From NCBI GenBank assembly GCA_963761705.1, contig CAVXHK010000003.1, positions 62,001 to 126,000 of the forward strand: a stretch of 64,000 nucleotides of DNA, given 5' to 3'. A program made the translations under genes and the position numbers. The DNA comes from CAVVKW01 sp963761705 (lineage in GTDB: Bacteria > Verrucomicrobiota > Verrucomicrobiia > Chthoniobacterales > JAATET01). This document shows positions 60,997 through 64,000 of this stretch, piece by piece; the first letter of the stretch is position 1, and every line of letters begins with the position of its first letter. The notes below the pieces were generated by a model. The model saw only the letters and a list, made by a program, of their open reading frames with translations, was not told the origin of the DNA and made no database searches.

Positions 60997-61282
60997 TCCG
61001 CGCCCACCGACCAAGGAATCTCTCAGCGACTTTGCGGCGACGCGAACGCCGTCGCTGCCGTGCGGCGGGTCTGCGTTCACTTCACCTCGTGATCAGCGAA
61101 GAGCACCGTTTCGTCCGCGTAGGAGAAGGGTTCAAGGATCGCGGGACAAAGGTCAGGATGTCTGGGGACCCCGGGTTATTCGCTGCAACGCTCGCGGTCG
61201 CGCCGATTAGTCGAAACGCCACGCCCAGCGAGAAGGCGACGGAACCAGCCGCGCGCTCTCCTTGCGTTGGGACGATCGTTCG

Positions 61283-61744
61283 TTACTCGCCGAGCGCTGG
61301 CGGTAGGCCGTCGACCATCGTCCCGGGATAGATCCCAACTCGGGAAAACCACCCCTGCGGGACCTCGATCGCGTAGGCGATGCCTGAGAACTCGCTCCTG
61401 ACCGTGCTCTCATCCAGCGGTTGGAGATCGTGGATTTCCATAATCAGGCCCGCCGCGTTCACGTAGGCGATGGAAAGCGGAACCGTGGTGTTCCGCATCC
61501 AGAAGCCGACTGGGCCGACGACGTCCATCACGAAGAGCATCGCTTCGCCGTCGGCCATGGATTGGCGAAACATCATCCCGGTATTGCGCTCGGCCGGCTC
61601 GTCGGCGACCTCGGTCGTCAATTCATTGTCGCCGATGGTGAGCGTGATCGTCGGAAGCCGCGGCTGCGCGACGTCCGCGCGGGAAAGCGCAGTCGTGTTC
61701 AGGAGCGCGAAAACGAGGGCGAGCGAAAATATTGCGGGTCGCAT
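61283..61744 (-). CDS. Secreted DUF192 protein
   Basis: A 153-residue protein with a signal peptide (FSLALVFALLNTTALSRA) and a DUF192 domain: AERNTGMMFRQSMADGEAML, VGFWMRNTTVPLSIAYVNAA, MEIHDLQPLDEST and AIEVPQGWFSRVGIYPG. The FWMRNTTVPLSI motif is diagnostic. The domain is widespread and without established function. It stands alone between trxA and the alternative complex III operon. Confidence 0.92.
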   Translation of the reverse strand: MRPAIFSLALVFALLNTTALSRADVAQPRLPTITLTIGDNELTTEVADEPAERNTGMMFRQSMADGEAMLFVMDVVGPVGFWMRNTTVPLSIAYVNAAGLIMEIHDLQPLDESTVRSEFSGIAYAIEVPQGWFSRVGIYPGTMVDGLPPALGE

Positions 61745-61923
61745 GGCCTGAAACGTATCGATTCTGTTGACACTGGCGAACTCGATTTCGCAATTTGGTC
61801 CGGTTTTCGGCGGTCGATCGGCCGAACCGAAACGCTCAGAAAAGTGATTGATATTAGTTTTTTTAATACTAGGTTCGGACCTCTTGCCGGGTGTCTTTGT
61901 CGCCTGGCTCCCTGACCTACAAA

Positions 61924-62586
61924 ATGGCGAATTTTTTTCCGAAATGGACGAACTGGCTTCCGCTGAAGCTCTTGATTTGCGTTGGCGCGATCGTGAGTTT
62001 TCTGGTCGCCGGGATCTGGTATTACTTCACCCCGAAATACACCCGCGTGGGCTACGAGCCGAATCAGCCGGTGCCATTCTCACACGTCATTCACGTGGAG
62101 CAGCTCGGGATGGATTGCCGCTACTGCCACAGCTTCGTTGAGGTCGCCTCGCATTCGAACGTCCCGACCACCCAGACCTGCATCACCTGCCACGGCGAGG
62201 GACAGGTCCAGCACAACAATCCGAAACTCACCGCGATCGTCGACAGCTGGAAATCCGGACGTCCGATGCAGTGGAATCGCATCCACCAAGTGCCGGATTA
62301 CGCCTACTTCAACCACGCGGTGCACGTGAACCGCGGCGTCAGCTGCTACAGTTGCCACGGGAACGTCACGGAGATGGACGTTGTTTACCAGCACGAGCCG
62401 CAGAGCATGTCCTGGTGTCTGGAGTGCCACCGCGCGCCCGAAAATCACCTGCGTCCGCCGGAAGAGATCTACAACATGAACTGGAAGCCCGTCGCGGACG
62501 GACCAACTCAGCTCGAGATCGGCACGAAGTTTAAGAAAGAATGGGCCGTCAATCCTCCGGTTACTTGCGGAGGCTGCCACCGATGA
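61924..62586 (+). CDS. Alternative complex III subunit ActA, pentaheme cytochrome c
   Basis: The ATG at 61924 gives MANFFPKWTNWLPLKLLICV; a longer frame from 61891 adds 11 unlikely residues. A single TM helix (LLICVGAIVSFLVAGIWYYF) precedes five CxxCH haem sites: CRYCH, CITCH, CYSCH, CLECH and CGGCH. NQPVPFSHVIHVEQLGMDCR and YFNHAVHVNRGVSC are typical of ActA. It starts the act operon; its stop overlaps the actB ATG (ATGA). ACIII oxidises quinol and reduces cytochrome c or passes electrons to an oxidase. The AT-rich stretch at 61843-61870 upstream is a likely promoter region, though I cannot fit clean boxes. Confidence 0.93.
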   Translation: MANFFPKWTNWLPLKLLICVGAIVSFLVAGIWYYFTPKYTRVGYEPNQPVPFSHVIHVEQLGMDCRYCHSFVEVASHSNVPTTQTCITCHGEGQVQHNNPKLTAIVDSWKSGRPMQWNRIHQVPDYAYFNHAVHVNRGVSCYSCHGNVTEMDVVYQHEPQSMSWCLECHRAPENHLRPPEEIYNMNWKPVADGPTQLEIGTKFKKEWAVNPPVTCGGCHR

Positions 62587-64000
62587 AACGTATTTTACCT
62601 CACCCCGCCCGTTCCGAGAGCCCGACAATGTGGCGCAGTCTGAGCGAACTCGAAAACAGTCCAGATTTTGAGGAAGCTCTCGGGCGCGAATTTCCTCGCG
62701 GAGCCGACGTCTACGACGACAGCGGGCTTTCGAAGCGCGATTTTCTGAAACTAATGGGAGCCTCGATGGCGCTCGCGGGGGTAGGGCTCAGCGGTTGCCG
62801 TCGTCCGGAGTCGTTCATCGTGCCCCTCACCGAGGGCGTCGAGTGGACGATCCCAGGTAAGTTTCTCTACTACGCGACGTCGATGCCGACACGCTTCGGC
62901 GCGATTCCCCTCATCGCCACGACGGCGGATGGACGTCCGACGAAGCTCGAGGGCAATCCGCTTCATCCTTACAGTAACGGCGGAACGGACGCTTTCGCGC
63001 AAGCGAGCATTCTCGATCTTTACGATCCGAACCGCGCCAAAGACATCAAACGGGACGGCGCAATCGTTGGACCCGACAAGCTTGGTGATTATCTGGCAAA
63101 AGTCAGCGGGCAGGGTGGCGATGGCCTGGTGATCCTCGCGGACGGCCAGGAGAGTCCGACCCGCGCACGGCTTCGCGACGAACTTCAAGCGAAGTTTCCT
63201 GGCATGACGTGGGCGGAATACGAGCCACTCGGCGCTTCCGAGGGTGTCGCCGCTACGCGAGCTGGTTTCGGCGAGAACGTGCGACTGGTTCCGAATTTCG
63301 CGGACGCGGATGTCATTCTCGACCTCGATTGTGATTTCTTGAACCCGAGCGGCGTTGGTCCCGCCTACGCTCACGAGTTTTACGCTCGTCGGAAACCCGC
63401 GAGTGGCGAGATGAACCGCCTCTACGTGGTCGAGAATCATTATTCGAACACCGGCGGACTCGCGGATCATCGACTTCGCCTCAAGGCTTCGGACATCGGT
63501 GCCTTCGCGGCGGCCCTCGCGGCGAGAATCGGTGCAGATGGCGGCGAGAAATTCGCTCCGGCCAGCGCACCGCTCAACGAGGAATGGGTCGATGGAGTCG
63601 CCGCAGATTTGCTTGCCCACAAGGGGCGCAGCCTCGTGATGGTCGGTGCTCACCAGCCCGCCGCCGTCCAGGCGCTCGGTCTGGCGATCAACGCGGCCCT
63701 CGGGAACGTCGGCGCGACGCTCACCGGCATCCAGACCCCGCCGAAGACGGTTGGAACGATAGCGGACGTCGCGGAAGCGATCCGCAATGTCAAAGTTCGC
63801 ACGTTGATCATCCTCGGAGGAAACCCGGTCTACGACGCGCCGTCTGATCTTGGTTTCGAGCAATTGATCACTCAGGTTCCGAGCACGTTGCACTTGTCGC
63901 TGTTCGAGGACGAGACTTCGCTCAAGTGCGAGTGGTTCGTTCCGGCCGCGCACTACCTCGAGGCTTGGGGTGACACCTGGACTTTTGACGGCACGCACAC
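62583..64000 (+). CDS. Alternative complex III subunit ActB (molybdopterin oxidoreductase-like), 3' end outside window
   Basis: The ATG overlaps the actA stop and the frame stays open to the window end (~472 residues seen). The N-terminus has MWRSLSELENSPDFEEALGR followed by a TAT-variant signal SKRDFLKLMGASMALAGVGL. The molybdopterin-oxidoreductase-like domain begins with CRRPESFIVPLTEGVEWTIP, TADGRPTKLEGNPLHPYSNG, LDLDCDFLNPSGVGPAYAHE, VVENHYSNTGGLADHRL and LIILGGNPVYDAPSD. This matches the fused ActB1/ActB2 subunit, in which the molybdopterin site is vestigial and the iron-sulfur domain follows C-terminally. ActC and later genes should lie beyond the window. Confidence 0.92.
   Translation, partial: MKRILPHPARSESPTMWRSLSELENSPDFEEALGREFPRGADVYDDSGLSKRDFLKLMGASMALAGVGLSGCRRPESFIVPLTEGVEWTIPGKFLYYATSMPTRFGAIPLIATTADGRPTKLEGNPLHPYSNGGTDAFAQASILDLYDPNRAKDIKRDGAIVGPDKLGDYLAKVSGQGGDGLVILADGQESPTRARLRDELQAKFPGMTWAEYEPLGASEGVAATRAGFGENVRLVPNFADADVILDLDCDFLNPSGVGPAYAHEFYARRKPASGEMNRLYVVENHYSNTGGLADHRLRLKASDIGAFAAALAARIGADGGEKFAPASAPLNEEWVDGVAADLLAHKGRSLVMVGAHQPAAVQALGLAINAALGNVGATLTGIQTPPKTVGTIADVAEAIRNVKVRTLIILGGNPVYDAPSDLGFEQLITQVPSTLHLSLFEDETSLKCEWFVPAAHYLEAWGDTWTFDGTH

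Noticed and set aside
61032..61331. Open frame between trxA and the DUF192 gene
   Set aside because: It overlaps the DUF192 3' end antisense, is Arg/Pro/Ser-rich and has no recognisable feature.
62751..63998. Long minus-strand frame over the end of the window
   Set aside because: It is the antisense of actB, which shows clear domain motifs and a coupled start.

Overview
The window is a GC-rich (clearly above 60% G+C by eye) bacterial chromosome segment, most likely from the Verrucomicrobiota. That assignment is inferred from gene content: alternative complex III (pentaheme ActA and fused ActB), type II secretion-type pseudopilins with GspF, a pilin-like protein with a C-terminal DGH motif, a bacterial family-B DNA polymerase, a stand-alone NfeD/FloA pair, ECF sigma/anti-sigma pairs and many histidine kinases. 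No rRNA or tRNA gene was seen, so the order is not fixed.

Region 1 (1-17555, all +) is the most interesting part. The 3' end of a fully reducing type I polyketide synthase (DH-ER-KR-ACP) is followed by a tightly coupled run of genes. First comes a PhcB-like SAM methyltransferase with a PilZ-like N-terminus. Next is a 6-TM kinase that looks like PhcS fused to PhcR, then a PhcQ-like receiver protein, two receiver proteins with kinase-like C-termini and a UrtA-like ligand-binding lipoprotein. A hybrid kinase (frameshifted), a single receiver, a receiver-SpoIIE phosphatase and an RsbW-like kinase complete the run. Order and domain content parallel the Ralstonia phcBSRQ quorum-sensing operon, here attached to a PKS and to a partner-switching output. 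An EVE-domain gene follows.

Region 2 (17706-28146) is mostly on the minus strand. It holds an ECF sigma / membrane anti-sigma-like / PDZ protein operon whose protease domain has lost its catalytic residues, and a histone-deacetylase-like / PanE-like / purine nucleoside phosphorylase operon. A TAT-exported metallo-beta-lactamase-fold gene and a CobW-type GTPase gene lie between two 194-bp direct repeats and clusters of a short GAACCAATGAACGGACTGAC repeat. An Ntn hydrolase and a decayed serine hydrolase follow.

Region 3 (28147-40700) contains divergent ndh and orphan nuoD genes around a near-perfect Rex operator, an RlpA lipoprotein, a GAF-adenylate cyclase and a class A PBP with a degenerate transpeptidase SxxK motif. 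An IS1634-like element (13-bp inverted repeats, TTAG duplication) sits exactly at the PBP stop codon. cbiX-like, dcd, a bifunctional-nuclease-domain gene, a gamma carbonic anhydrase-like gene and HU with its own promoter and terminator complete the region.

Region 4 (40900-64000) holds a pseudopilin, an ABC exporter, a second ECF sigma/RskA-type pair, PolB, and a second RsbW/GAF-SpoIIE pair. It continues with nfeD-floA, adenosine deaminase, a Nudix-like protein, gspF-gspG, a glyoxalase-II-like hydrolase, a tail-specific protease (frameshifted), thioredoxin, a DUF192 protein and the start of the alternative complex III operon (actA, actB cut by the window end).

At least six genes, and possibly a seventh, are each broken by a single extra base inside a short run of identical bases, and a one-base deletion restores family-typical protein every time. 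All shifts go in the same direction. Sequencing or assembly indels are the most likely explanation, but this should be tested because the pattern is so uniform.
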